64,000 bases of DNA, from positions 558,001 through 622,000 of the forward strand of contig NZ_WING01000002.1 of assembly GCF_009793335.1 (NCBI RefSeq), in the 5' to 3' direction. The translations under genes and the position numbers were made by a program. The notes under the pieces are model-generated. The model made no database searches. It was given only the letters and a program-made list of their open reading frames with translations, and was not told where the DNA came from. Below, one piece after another: positions 35,347 through 44,869 of this stretch. Within the stretch, counting starts at the first letter, position 1. Each line of letters opens with the position of its first letter. The DNA comes from Actinomadura sp. J1-007 (GTDB taxonomy: Bacteria; Actinomycetota; Actinomycetes; Streptosporangiales; Streptosporangiaceae).

Positions 35347-37923
35347 GTGCCCGGTGAGGTGGTATCAACAGACGCGGTGACCGCCGCCGCGGCGAAACCC
35401 GAGGCCGGATCCGGCGGCGAGAACGCCGCGACCGGAACGGCCGGAGGGTCCGCCGGGAAGGGCGCGCCCGCGCCCGAGCCCGCGCCGCCCGCGTCCCCCG
35501 CACCCGAGCCCGCCCCCGCGGCCCCGCCACCCGCGTCCCCGCCGGTGCCCGCGACCCCGCCGCCGTCCGCCGACCAGGTGCTGTCCGCCGCGTCCGACCA
35601 GGCCGCACCGCCGGGCCCGTCCGCCGGCGCGTCGTCCGCCAGCACGTCGTCCACCAGTACATCCAGGCCGGCTCCGGCTACGATCCCACCGTCCGCCGCC
35701 CGGGTGCGCCGAAGGCTGGCCAGGCTGGGCGCCCAGCGCGGCCCCACTATGAACCCGGTACTCGAACCACTGATCAAGACGGTCCGCAACACGCATCCGA
35801 AGGCCGACCTGCGGCTGATCGAGCGCGCCTACGACGTGGCCGCGCACTACCACCGCACCCAGAAGCGCAAGAGCGGCGACCCGTACATCACCCACCCGCT
35901 CGCCGTCTCCACCATCCTCGGCGAGCTCGGCATGAACACCGAGACGCTGTGCGCCGCGCTGCTGCACGACACCGTCGAGGACACCCCGTACACGATCGAG
36001 GAGCTGCGCTCCGACTTCGGCGACGAGATCGCCGCGCTGGTCGACGGCGTCACCAAGCTCGACAAGGTCAAGTACGGCGAGGCGGCCGAGGCCGAGACCG
36101 TCCGCAAGATGGTCGTCGCGATGTCCCGCGACATCCGGGTCCTGGTGATCAAGCTCGCCGACCGCCTGCACAACATGCGCACGCTGCGCTACCTGCCGCG
36201 CCACAAGCAGGAGCGCAAGGCCCGTGAGACCCTGGAGATCTTCGCGCCCCTCGCCCACCGGCTGGGGATGAACACGCTGAAGTGGGAGCTGGAGGACCTG
36301 GCGTTCGCCACGATGTACCCCAAGCGGTTCGACGAGATCGCCCGCCTGGTGTCCGAGCGCGCGCCCCGCCGCGACGTCTACCTCCAGGAGGTCATCGAGA
36401 ACGTCTCGACCGACCTGCGCGAGGCCCGCATCAAGGCGACCGTCACCGGCCGCCCCAAGCACTACTACTCGATCTACCAGAAGATGATCGCCCGGGACGT
36501 CAGCTTCGACGACATCTACGACCTGGTCGGCATCCGGGTCCTGGTCGACAGCGTCCGCGACTGCTACGCCGCCCTCGGCTCGATCCACGCGCGATGGAAC
36601 CCGGTCCCCGGCCGGTTCAAGGACTACATCGCGATGCCGAAGTTCAACATGTACCAGTCGCTGCACACCACGGTGATCGGCCCCGAGGGCAAGCCGGTCG
36701 AGCTCCAGATCCGCACGTGGGGCATGCACCGGCGCGCCGAGTACGGCGTCGCCGCGCACTGGAAGTACAAGGAGGAGACTGTCGCGGGCCGCAAGGCGGG
36801 CGACATGCAGTGGCTCCGCCAGCTCCTCGACTGGCAGAAGGAGACGGCCGACCCGGCCGAGTTCCTGGAGTCGCTCCGCTTCGACCTCTCGGTCTCCGAG
36901 GTCTTCGTCTTCACCCCCAAGGGCGACGTGATCGCGCTGCCGCAGGGCGCGACGCCCGTCGACTTCGCGTACGCGATCCACACCGAGGTGGGCCACCGAT
37001 GTATCGGGGCCCGCGTCAACGGCCGCCTCGTACCCCTCGAATCGACCCTCGACAACGGCGACACCGTGGAGGTCTTCACCTCCAAGTCGCAGGACGCCGG
37101 CCCGAGCCGCGACTGGCTGAACTTCGTCAAGAGCGCCCGCGCCCGCAACAAGATCAAGCACTGGTTCTCCAAGGAGCGGCGCGACACCGCGATCGAGTCC
37201 GGCAAGGACGCCATCGCCCGCGCCATGCGCAAGCAGAACATGCCGCTCCAGCGGATGATGTCCGGCGAGGCCCTCCTCGCCCTCGCCCGCGACATGCGCT
37301 ACCCGGACGTCTCGTCGCTCTACGCGGCGGTGGGCGAGAGCCAGGTCTCCGCCCAGCACGTCGTCCAGCGCCTCGTCGACGCCCTCGGCGGCGTCGAGAG
37401 CGCCGAGGAGGACCTGGCGGAGATCGCGCTCCCGACCCGCCGCAAGCGCAAGAGCCCGGCCGGCGACCCCGGCGTCGTCGTCGCCGGCGACCCCGACGTC
37501 TGGGTACGGCTGTCGCGCTGCTGCACGCCCGTCCCCGGCGACGACATCGTCGGCTTCGTCACCCGCGGCCACGGCGTGTCCGTGCACCGCAACGACTGCG
37601 CCAACGTGGCCAGCCTGAAGGAGCAGCCCGACCGCCTCATCGACGTCAAGTGGTCGCCCGGCGAGGACTCGGTCTTCCTGGTGGCCATCCAGGTCGAGGC
37701 GCTCGACCGGCCCCGGCTGCTGTCCGACGTCACCCGCGTCCTGTCCGACCAGCACGTCAACATCCTGTCGGCGTCCGTGACCACCACCCGCGACCGCGTG
37801 GCCGTCAGCCGGTTCACGTTCGAGATGGGCGACCCGAAGCACCTCGGGCACGTCCTCAAGGCCGTCCGCTCCATAGACGGCGTCTACGACGTCTACCGCG
37901 TCACCAGCGGCGCCACCCGCTGA
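35347..37923 (+). CDS. relA: Bifunctional (p)ppGpp synthetase/hydrolase (Rel/RSH)
   Basis: The stringent-response alarmone enzyme, 858 residues. An unusual Ala/Pro-rich extension covers about the first 115 residues. The HD hydrolase domain keeps LLHDTVEDTPYT. The synthetase domain shows RPKHYYSIYQKM, GRFKDYIAMPKFNMYQSLHT and VELQIRTWGMHRRAEYGVAA. TGS (VFVFTPKGDVIALPQG), a zinc-finger-like region with RCCTPVPGDDIVGFVTRG, and a C-terminal ACT domain follow. Both catalytic halves look intact. GTG 35347 has AGGGAGG upstream. Confidence 0.95.
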   Translation: MPGEVVSTDAVTAAAAKPEAGSGGENAATGTAGGSAGKGAPAPEPAPPASPAPEPAPAAPPPASPPVPATPPPSADQVLSAASDQAAPPGPSAGASSASTSSTSTSRPAPATIPPSAARVRRRLARLGAQRGPTMNPVLEPLIKTVRNTHPKADLRLIERAYDVAAHYHRTQKRKSGDPYITHPLAVSTILGELGMNTETLCAALLHDTVEDTPYTIEELRSDFGDEIAALVDGVTKLDKVKYGEAAEAETVRKMVVAMSRDIRVLVIKLADRLHNMRTLRYLPRHKQERKARETLEIFAPLAHRLGMNTLKWELEDLAFATMYPKRFDEIARLVSERAPRRDVYLQEVIENVSTDLREARIKATVTGRPKHYYSIYQKMIARDVSFDDIYDLVGIRVLVDSVRDCYAALGSIHARWNPVPGRFKDYIAMPKFNMYQSLHTTVIGPEGKPVELQIRTWGMHRRAEYGVAAHWKYKEETVAGRKAGDMQWLRQLLDWQKETADPAEFLESLRFDLSVSEVFVFTPKGDVIALPQGATPVDFAYAIHTEVGHRCIGARVNGRLVPLESTLDNGDTVEVFTSKSQDAGPSRDWLNFVKSARARNKIKHWFSKERRDTAIESGKDAIARAMRKQNMPLQRMMSGEALLALARDMRYPDVSSLYAAVGESQVSAQHVVQRLVDALGGVESAEEDLAEIALPTRRKRKSPAGDPGVVVAGDPDVWVRLSRCCTPVPGDDIVGFVTRGHGVSVHRNDCANVASLKEQPDRLIDVKWSPGEDSVFLVAIQVEALDRPRLLSDVTRVLSDQHVNILSASVTTTRDRVAVSRFTFEMGDPKHLGHVLKAVRSIDGVYDVYRVTSGATR

Positions 37924-37995
37924 CCCCCGCCCGGCACCGCGCCGGGTTCGTTCCGCCGAGTCTTCTCTTCCGGCACCGTCCCGCTCGTACGTCGA

Positions 37996-38027
37996 GGGCC
38001 GGGCACCGCGGTCGCGGTGCCCGGCCC
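37996..38027. terminator. Bidirectional terminator between rsh and aspS
   Basis: GGGCCGGGCACCGCG (37996-38010) is the perfect reverse complement of 38013-38027. It forms a long stem of 13-15 bp followed by CTTCG. It lies 72 bp after rsh and 14 bp after the convergent aspS stop, and so can serve both. Confidence 0.75.
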
Positions 38028-38041
38028 TTCGCGTCGGCGGG

Positions 38042-39805
38042 TCAGGCGTCGGCGGGGGTCTCCTGTTCGGGGACGACGTCGATGCCGGCCTCCTTGCGCT
38101 GCTGCGGGGTGATGGGGGTGGGGGCCGCGGTGAGGGGGTCGTAGCCGGACGCGGCCTTGGGGAAGGCGATGACGTCGCGGATGGAGCTCTCACCGGCGAG
38201 GAGCATGACCGTGCGGTCCCAGCCGAAGGCGATCCCGCCGTGCGGCGGCGGGCCGAACTTGAACGCCTCCAGCAGGAACCCGAACTTGGACTCCGCCTCC
38301 TGCTTGGAGAGGCCGAGGACGTCGAAGACCCGCTGCTGCATCTCGGCGCGGTGGATGCGGATGGAGCCGCCGCCGATCTCGTTGCCGTTGCAGACCAGGT
38401 CGTAGGCGTTGGCGAGGGCCGAGCCCGGGTCGTCGTGGAAGGTGTCGGCGTACTCGGGCTTCGGCGCCGTGAACGGGTGGTGCACCGACGTCCAGCCGAT
38501 CTGCTCGCCCTTGTCGTCCTCGACGGGCTCGAAGATCGGGGCGTCCACGACCCAGGTGAACGCCCACGCGGACTCGTCGATCAGGCCGCGGCGGCGGCCG
38601 ATCTCCAGGCGGGCCGCGCCGAGCAGCTCCTGGGTCGCGTGCCGCTTGCCCGCGCCGAAGAACACCGCGTCGCCCGGCGAGGCGCCGGTCTCGGCCGCGA
38701 GCCCCGCCTTCTCGGCGTCCGACAGGTTCTTGGCGACCGGGCCGGTGAACGACCCGTCCGGCTGGACGAGCACGTAGGCGAGGCCGCGGGCGCCGCGGGC
38801 CTTGGCCCAGTCCTGCCAGGCGTCCAGCTCCTTGCGGGTCTGGGCCGCGCCGCCCGGCATGACCACCGCGCCGACGTACGGCGCCTGGAACACGCGGAAC
38901 GAGGTGTCGGCGAAGTAGGCCGTCATGTCGGTCAGCTCGTTGCCGAACCGCAGGTCGGGCTTGTCGGAGCCGTAGCGGGCCATCGCGTCGGCGTAGGTGA
39001 TGTGGGGGATCGGCCGGGGGATCTCGTAGCCGGCGACCTCCTTCCACAGCCGCGCGACGAGGTCCTCGCCCACCTGGAGGACGTCGTCCTGCTCGACGAA
39101 CGACATCTCGATGTCGATCTGGCTGAACTCCGGCTGCCGGTCGGCGCGGAAGTCCTCGTCGCGGTAGCAGCGGGCGAGCTGGTAGTAGCGCTCCAGGCCG
39201 CCGACCATGAGGAGCTGCTTGAACAGCTGCGGCGACTGCGGCAGCGCGTACCAGTGGCCGGGCTTCAGCCGGACCGGCACGAGGAAGTCGCGGGCGCCCT
39301 CGGGCGTCGAGCGGGTGAGCGTCGGCGTCTCGACGTACTCGAACCGGTGCCCGCGCATCACGTCGTGCATGAGGAACGACGCCTGCGAGCGGATCCGCAT
39401 CGCCTTGGCGACGGCGTCGCGGCGCAGGTCGAGGTAGCGGTACTTGAGCCGCACCTCCTCGTTGACGTTGGCGTCGCCCTCGATCGGGAACGGCAGGGGC
39501 GCCGACTCCGACAGCACCTCGATGTCGGCCGCGGCGACCTCGATGTCGCCCGTGGGCAGTTCGGGGTTCTCGTTGCCCTCCGGCCGGATCCGGACCTCGC
39601 CCACGACCTTGACGCAGAACTCGGCCCGCAGGTCGTGCGCGGCGTCCTCCTCCCGGAACACGACCTGCGCGGTGCCGGAGGCGTCGCGCAGGTCGATGAA
39701 CGTGACGCCGCCGTGGTCCCGGCGCCGGGCGACCCAGCCGGCCAGCGTCACCTGCTGCCCGGCGTGCTCCCTGCGGAGCGTCCCCGCCTCGTGCGAGCGG
39801 ATCAT
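38042..39805 (-). CDS. aspS: Aspartyl-tRNA synthetase
   Basis: A class IIb synthetase of 587 residues of the bacterial type. The N-terminal OB anticodon domain begins MIRSHEAGTLRREHAGQQVT. The core has motif 2 in CYRDEDFRADRQPEFSQIDI, a GAD insertion domain, the segment GGSIRIHRAEMQQRVF, and motif 3 GGIAFGWDRTVMLLAG. Its ATG overlaps the hisS stop by 4 bp, so the two synthetases and the upstream metallo-hydrolase gene form one reverse-strand operon. Confidence 0.96.
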   Translation of the reverse strand: MIRSHEAGTLRREHAGQQVTLAGWVARRRDHGGVTFIDLRDASGTAQVVFREEDAAHDLRAEFCVKVVGEVRIRPEGNENPELPTGDIEVAAADIEVLSESAPLPFPIEGDANVNEEVRLKYRYLDLRRDAVAKAMRIRSQASFLMHDVMRGHRFEYVETPTLTRSTPEGARDFLVPVRLKPGHWYALPQSPQLFKQLLMVGGLERYYQLARCYRDEDFRADRQPEFSQIDIEMSFVEQDDVLQVGEDLVARLWKEVAGYEIPRPIPHITYADAMARYGSDKPDLRFGNELTDMTAYFADTSFRVFQAPYVGAVVMPGGAAQTRKELDAWQDWAKARGARGLAYVLVQPDGSFTGPVAKNLSDAEKAGLAAETGASPGDAVFFGAGKRHATQELLGAARLEIGRRRGLIDESAWAFTWVVDAPIFEPVEDDKGEQIGWTSVHHPFTAPKPEYADTFHDDPGSALANAYDLVCNGNEIGGGSIRIHRAEMQQRVFDVLGLSKQEAESKFGFLLEAFKFGPPPHGGIAFGWDRTVMLLAGESSIRDVIAFPKAASGYDPLTAAPTPITPQQRKEAGIDVVPEQETPADA

Positions 39806-41069
39806 CGTGAGAGCCTTTCCTTCAATGTCGTGGTGAGCGCGTCGAGCGCGACCGATTCCTGGTCGCCGGCCGCGAGATCCTTGACCTGCGCGGATCCGGC
39901 GGCGAGATCTCGCTCGCCCAGGATCACCGCGTACGCCGCGCCGGAACGGTCGGCGTCCTTCATCGCGCCCTTGAGCCGCTTGCCGCCGTACGCCATGTCG
40001 GCCGCGATCCCGGCGGCGCGCAACTCGGCGACGAGGGAGAACAGGCGCCGTTCGGCCTCCTCGCCGAGGGCCACCCCGAACACCTGGCAGCGGGGGCGGC
40101 GGCGAACGGCGCGCCCTCGGCCTCCAGCGCCAGGACCGTCCGGTCGAGGCCGAGCCCGAACCCGATGCCGGGCAGCGCCGGGCCGCCGATGTCCTCCGAC
40201 AGGCCGTCGTAGCGCCCGCCGCCGCCGATGCCTGACTGCGCGCCGAGCATCGGGTGGTCGAACTCGTACGTCGTGCGGGTGTAGTAGTCGAGCCCGCGCA
40301 CGAGGGTGGGGGTGTCCTCCCACTCGATGCCGAGGTCGCCGAGCAGCTCGCGGACCCGGTCGTGGTACGCCTTGCACGCCGGGCACAGGTGGTCGGCCAT
40401 CAGCGGGGCGCCTTCGAGCTGCTCGCGGACCCGGGGGCGCTTGTCGTCCAGCACCCGCAGCGGGTTGATCTCGATGCGCTCGCGGGTCGGCTCGTCGAGG
40501 TCGAGGCCGCGCAGGAATTCCTGGAGCAGGGCCCGGTAGGCGGGACGGCACTCCTTGCAGCCGAGCGAGTTCAGCAGCAGCCGCACCCGGGTCAGGCCGA
40601 TGGAGCGGTACCAGCCCGCCGCGATCGCGATCGTCTCGGCGTCGACCTGCGGGTCCTCGGAGCCGATCGCCTCCAGGTCGAGCTGGTAGAACTGCCGGTA
40701 GCGGCCCTGCTGGGGCCGTTCGGCGCGGAACGCGGGCCCGGTCGTCCACACCTTGACCGGCAGGCCGCCCTGCTTGTGCAGGCCGTGCTCCAGGACGGAC
40801 CGCAGGACGGTGGCGGTGAACTCGGGCCGCAGCGTCAGCGACCGGCCGCCGCGGTCCTCGAAGGTGTACATCTCCTTGCTGACCACGTCGGTGGACTCGC
40901 CGACCCCGCGCCGGAACAGGTTGGTGTCCTCGAACACCGCCAGCTCCAGGTAGCCGTAACCGGCCAGCCGCGCCTGCTCGGCGAACGCCTCGCGGATGGC
41001 GTAGAAGAGGTCCGCGCGCGGCGGAACGTATTCACTGACCCCCTTGGGGGCCTGGAAGCTCGAACTCAT
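39802..41069 (-). CDS. hisS: Histidyl-tRNA synthetase, frameshifted
   Basis: A class II synthetase for tRNA-His. The first frame runs from MSSSFQAPKGVSEYVPPRAD through motif 2 (FRAERPQQGRYRQFYQLDLE), the histidine motif VRGLDYYTRTTYEF and GGGGRYDGL to APFAAAP. The anticodon domain continues in another frame as RCQVFGVALGEEAERRLFSL. Adding one base to the GGGGG run 40092-40096 gives a normal protein of 422 residues. hisS is normally essential and no second copy lies here, so a sequence error is far more likely than loss. Confidence 0.92.
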
Positions 41070-41079
41070 GTGTCTAGGC

Positions 41080-41808
41080 TCAAAATCCCTTGTTGGGGCC
41101 GTCTGTGCTGGTCATGGGGGACGACCCCCCTGGACCCCCCGGGACGAGCTCAAGCAGGAACGGATTGGTGGCCCGCTCGTGCCCGATGGTCGTCTCGGGA
41201 CCGTGGCCGGGCAGCACGGCCGTCTCGTCCGGGCGGGACAGGCACACCCGCGAGAGGCTGGCGAGGATCTCCTCGTACGATCCGCCCGGCAGGTCGGTGC
41301 GGCCGATCGACCCGTTGAACAGCAGGTCGCCGGTGAACATCACGTCGGGGACCTGCCCGTCCGGCGGGGTCCGGAACGTCACCGACCCGGGGGTGTGGCC
41401 GGGGGCGTGGTCGACGGTGAACGACAGCCCGGCCAGCTCCAGCACCGCGCCGTCCGCCAGCTCCTTGACGTCGTCGGGCTCCGACAGCGTCAGCCCGCCG
41501 AAGAGCTGCTGCCCCGCCGCCAGGGAGAACCCCTTGGCCGGATCGGTCAGCAGGTCGCGGTCGTCGGGGTGGATGTAGGCCGGGACGTCCTTGGCGCCGC
41601 AGACCGGGGCGACCGACCACACGTGGTCGATGTGGCCGTGCGTGAGGAGCACCGCGACGGGCTTCAGGCGATGCTCGCGCAGCAGCTCGTCGATGCCCGC
41701 CTCGGCGTCCTGCCCGGGGTCGATGATCACGCATTCCTCGCCCGCGGCGGGCGCCACGACGTAGCAGTTCGCCTCGAACGATCCAGCGGGGAACCCGGCG
41801 ACGAGCAC
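41080..41808 (-). CDS. Metallo-beta-lactamase-fold hydrolase (glyoxalase II-like)
   Basis: A cytoplasmic hydrolase of 242 residues. The metal-binding motif is THGHIDHVW (HxHxDH), followed by HAPGHTPGSVTF, FTGDLLFNGSIGRTD and the last His in VLPGHGPETTIGHE. This is the glyoxalase II/YcbL subgroup, which hydrolyses thioesters such as S-lactoylglutathione; actinomycetes may use mycothiol thioesters, which is inference. The start is GTG 41808 behind GGAAGGA. It stands 10 bp upstream of hisS. Confidence 0.88.
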   Translation of the reverse strand: MLVAGFPAGSFEANCYVVAPAAGEECVIIDPGQDAEAGIDELLREHRLKPVAVLLTHGHIDHVWSVAPVCGAKDVPAYIHPDDRDLLTDPAKGFSLAAGQQLFGGLTLSEPDDVKELADGAVLELAGLSFTVDHAPGHTPGSVTFRTPPDGQVPDVMFTGDLLFNGSIGRTDLPGGSYEEILASLSRVCLSRPDETAVLPGHGPETTIGHERATNPFLLELVPGGPGGSSPMTSTDGPNKGF

Positions 41809-42066
41809 GGTCGTCCTTCCTTCAGGCCATTCTCAGGCGGGGCTGTCCGCGGCGGCGTTCCTGTGAAGTAGCTGAACGTTTCCGCGGGGCCGCCGGCTCT
41901 CGCGCCCATCGGCCGGGACCGTCCCCGGCCGCGCGCAGGTGTGGCGGTATCCGGTCACGAGGGTACCGGCGCGGCCGTGGCCACCGCGAACGAGATAGGC
42001 CGATCGCCGTGTCGGCGCGGTGGAAACGGGTGCGCTCGGGCGGTACGCCCGGCTCGCCGGTACCGC

Positions 42067-42072
42067 TACTAT
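42067..42072 (+). promoter_or_regulatory. -10 box of the cyclophilin gene
   Basis: TACTAT fits the TANNNT -10 consensus and lies 41 bp before GTG 42113. It sits in the 304-bp divergent gap 41809-42112, which otherwise shows no gene and no clear -35. Confidence 0.45.
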
Positions 42073-42112
42073 GCGCTGCACGTTCACCTGATCACAGCGG
42101 AGGGGCAGGCAC

Positions 42113-42910
42113 GTGGCGGGGAAGGACCGCAAGAAGCAGCTCGCACGGCAGCGCTACGAGCGTCAGGAGCAGCGCCGGCAGGCTCAGGCCGCCCGCGCCC
42201 GCCGTATGAAGGTCATCGGGTCGGCCGTCGGCGTCGCGGTGATCGCGGCCGCCGGCGTCGGGATCGCGGTGTTCGCCGGCAAGGACGACAAGTCCAAGGC
42301 CGACGGCCCGGACGCGGCGGCGACGCCGTCCGCCAAGCCGGGGGAGTGCGCCTACACCCCGAAGGCGGGCGAGGCCGGGGCGCCGAAGGACCTCGGGACC
42401 CCGCCGGTGAAGCCGGCCTACAACGGGCCGGTGAAGGCGACGATCGAGACGTCCCAGGGCGACATCGGCCTGGAGCTGGACGGGGCGAAGGCGCCCTGCG
42501 CGGTCAACTCGTTCGCGTTCCTGGCCAAGAAGGACTTCTGGAAGAAGACGTCCTGCCACCGCCTGTCGGCCAGCGAGGGGCTGAAGATGCTCCAGTGCGG
42601 CGACCCGACGGGCACCGGCAGCGGCGGCCCGGGGTACCAGTTCGCCAACGAGAACACCGAGGGCGCCAAGTACGGCAAGGGCACCCTCGCGATGGCCAAT
42701 GCCGGTCCCGGCACGAACGGCAGCCAGTTCTTCCTCGTGTACGGCGACTCGCAGCTCTCCCCGGACTACACCGTCTTCGGGAAGATCACCTCTGGCCTGG
42801 ACGATCTCGACAAGGTCGCCAAGGGCGGGATCGACAAGCCGGGCCAGGACGGGACGGGACAACCCAAGAAGAAGGTCACGATCCAGGACGTCTCGATCGC
42901 CGGGAAATAG
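42113..42910 (+). CDS. Membrane-anchored cyclophilin-type peptidylprolyl isomerase
   Basis: A protein of 265 residues. A strongly basic cytoplasmic N-terminus (AGKDRKKQLARQRYERQEQ) and one membrane helix (VIGSAVGVAVIAAAGVGIAV) place a cyclophilin domain outside the cell. The domain starts KATIETSQGDIGLELDGAKA. It shows the substrate-site stretch KGTLAMANAGPGTNGSQFFL and ends near VFGKITSGLDDLDKVA. It would speed folding of exported proteins at proline bonds. The arrangement matches actinomycete PPIases next to DUF349 genes. Confidence 0.9.
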   Translation: MAGKDRKKQLARQRYERQEQRRQAQAARARRMKVIGSAVGVAVIAAAGVGIAVFAGKDDKSKADGPDAAATPSAKPGECAYTPKAGEAGAPKDLGTPPVKPAYNGPVKATIETSQGDIGLELDGAKAPCAVNSFAFLAKKDFWKKTSCHRLSASEGLKMLQCGDPTGTGSGGPGYQFANENTEGAKYGKGTLAMANAGPGTNGSQFFLVYGDSQLSPDYTVFGKITSGLDDLDKVAKGGIDKPGQDGTGQPKKKVTIQDVSIAGK

Positions 42911-42983
42911 GCGAACGGGATACTAAGGTGTGGAGGGTCCGGTGGGTGTGATCCCGTTCGGGCCTGCGATTCAGGAGGCAAGG

Positions 42984-44219
42984 GTGTCCAGCGCGACCGA
43001 TCCCTGGGGCCGGGTGGACGAGGACGGCACCGTCTACGTCAGGACGTCGGACGGCGAGCGCGTCGTCGGGTCGTGGCAGGCCGGGGCGCCGGACGAGGCC
43101 CTGGCCTACTTCAAGCGCAAGTACGACTCGCTCGCGACCGAGATCGGCCTGCTGGAGCAGCGCGTCCGCACCACCGACCTCCAGCCCGCGCAGGCCCAGC
43201 AGAGCATCCAGCGGCTGCGCGAGGCGGTCACCGAGGCGCACGCCGTCGGCGACCTCGACGCGCTCGCCCGGCGGCTCGACGGCCTCACCGAGCAGGTGGG
43301 GCGGCGCCGCGAGGAGGTCAAGGCGCGGCGCGAGCACGCCCGGCACGAGGCGCGGGAGATCAAGGAGCGCATCGTCGCCGAGGCCGAGCGCATCGCGGTC
43401 GAGGAGACCCACTGGAAGAACGGCGGCGAGCGGCTCCGCCAGCTCGTCGAGGAGTGGAAGGCCGCCGACCGCATCGACCGGCCCACCGAGACCGCGCTGT
43501 GGAAGCGGCTGTCGTCGGCGCGCAACGCGTTCACCAAGCGCCGCAAGGTCTACTTCGCGACGCTGGACGACCAGCGCGAGGAGGCCAGGCGCGAGAAGGA
43601 GCGCCTGGTCGCCGAGGCCGAGACGATGACCGGCTCCACCGACTGGGGCGAGACCGCCGCCGCGTACCGCGACTTGATGCGCCGCTGGAAGCTCGCGGGC
43701 CGAGCCGGGCGCGACGCCGAGGAGGACCTGTGGGCCCGGTTCAAGGGCGCGCAGGACACCTTCTTCGCCGCCCGCTCCGCCGCGTTCGCCGAACGCGACG
43801 CCGAGCTGCGGGTGCACGCCGAGGAGAAGGAGAAGATCCTCGCCGAGGCCGAGCGGCTGGTGCCCGTCCGCGACGTCCGCCAGGCCCGGCAGGCGCTGCG
43901 CGCCGTCCAGGAGCGCTGGGAGGCCGCCGGGATGGTGCCGCGCGACCAGCGCGACCGGCTGGAGGGACGGCTCCGCAAGATCGAGGAGGCGGTCCGCACG
44001 GCCGAGGAGTCGGAGTGGCGCCGCACCAACCCCGAGGCCCGCGCCCGCGCCGAGGCCACGGTCGCGCAGCTCCGCAACTCGATCGAGCAGCTCGAGAAGC
44101 GTCTGGAGAAGGCGCGGACGGCGGGCCGCGACAAGGACGTCCGCGACGCCGAGGAGGCGCTCAGCGCCCGCCGCGCCTGGCTCGAAGAGGCCGAGCGCAC
44201 TCTCGCGGAGTTCTCCTAG
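42984..44219 (+). CDS. DUF349-domain coiled-coil protein
   Basis: A protein of 411 residues that is mostly charged coiled coil. At least three DUF349 repeats are visible as W-centred helical blocks: LRQLVEEWKAADRIDRPTE, YRDLMRRWKLAGRAGRDAEE and VQERWEAAGMVPRDQRDR. Each is followed by an LW-x-RF or comparable segment. GTG 42984 has AGGAGG upstream. It starts 73 bp after the cyclophilin gene and may share its transcript. No biochemical activity is established that I can name with confidence. Confidence 0.85.
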   Translation: MSSATDPWGRVDEDGTVYVRTSDGERVVGSWQAGAPDEALAYFKRKYDSLATEIGLLEQRVRTTDLQPAQAQQSIQRLREAVTEAHAVGDLDALARRLDGLTEQVGRRREEVKARREHARHEAREIKERIVAEAERIAVEETHWKNGGERLRQLVEEWKAADRIDRPTETALWKRLSSARNAFTKRRKVYFATLDDQREEARREKERLVAEAETMTGSTDWGETAAAYRDLMRRWKLAGRAGRDAEEDLWARFKGAQDTFFAARSAAFAERDAELRVHAEEKEKILAEAERLVPVRDVRQARQALRAVQERWEAAGMVPRDQRDRLEGRLRKIEEAVRTAEESEWRRTNPEARARAEATVAQLRNSIEQLEKRLEKARTAGRDKDVRDAEEALSARRAWLEEAERTLAEFS

Positions 44220-44241
44220 CCGCGCTGGGGCCGCGGCCGTT

Positions 44242-44805
44242 CTAGGCGGGGCGTCCCAGGAAGGCCAGGAGGCGGGTCTGCTCGTCGGCTCCAGGCGGGG
44301 TGGGGAGCGGCGGGGCCAGGTGGCCTGCCGCCCGTAAGGGAGCGGCCACCAGTTGGGCCGTCGCGAACGCGTGGTGCACGAGGTCCGGGTCGAGGCGTTC
44401 GGGCTGGGCGGTGGCGCGGGCGAGGTCCCAGGCGTGCACGAGCGGCTCCAGGATGTAGCCCTCCAGGAAGTCGGCCAGCGGCAGCTCTCCCAGCGCCCCG
44501 ACCGGGACGGGCCGCCTCAGCGCCTCGGGGGTGAGGGCCGCCGCGCACTCCTTGCGGGCCGTCCGCCACGCCAGCAGCGCGTCGCCGGGGCTGAAGCGGG
44601 CCGGGTCGGCGTTGACGTCCGGGACGGGCTCGCCGGCGGCCAGCGCGCGGATCATGTGCTGGCCGCCGGTGACGTGCCCGGCGACGTCCCTGGCGGACCA
44701 CCGCGCGCAGGGCGACGGCGCGCCCCAGGCGTCCGGGGCCACGCCGCCGACCACGCCCTCGAACAGGTCGAGGGTCCGCCGGTAGCCGCTGAGGTTTCTG
44801 GCCAT
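44242..44805 (-). CDS. DinB-like mycothiol-dependent maleylpyruvate isomerase-fold protein (TIGR03086 type)
   Basis: A four-helix-bundle protein of 187 residues. The metal-binding pattern of the DinB/MDMPI fold is visible as HVTGGQHMIRAL (with WSARDVAGHV before it) and LVHAWDLARAT. Members are often annotated TIGR03086 and may be thiol-dependent transferases or isomerases. ATG 44805 is chosen to begin MARNLSGYRRTLDLF. A longer form from TTG 44841 is possible, but that TTGACA could equally be a -35 box. Function is not known. Confidence 0.7.
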   Translation of the reverse strand: MARNLSGYRRTLDLFEGVVGGVAPDAWGAPSPCARWSARDVAGHVTGGQHMIRALAAGEPVPDVNADPARFSPGDALLAWRTARKECAAALTPEALRRPVPVGALGELPLADFLEGYILEPLVHAWDLARATAQPERLDPDLVHHAFATAQLVAAPLRAAGHLAPPLPTPPGADEQTRLLAFLGRPA

Positions 44806-44869
44806 GGTGGTCAGTGACCCGCGATCGGCCTCCCCTGTCAAGCGTTATGGGGAAGATCGGCACGGGGCG

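Noticed and set aside
39802..41069. Programmed -1 frameshifting in hisS, yebC or rarA
   Set aside because: The breaks lack slippery heptamers with downstream pseudoknots and occur at different places in unrelated genes, all in plain G/C runs. Sequence error is simpler.
44803..44841. N-terminal extension of the DinB-like protein from TTG 44841
   Set aside because: The extra 12 residues match nothing in the family, and the TTGACA may instead be a -35 element; the start at 44805 gives the normal N-terminus.
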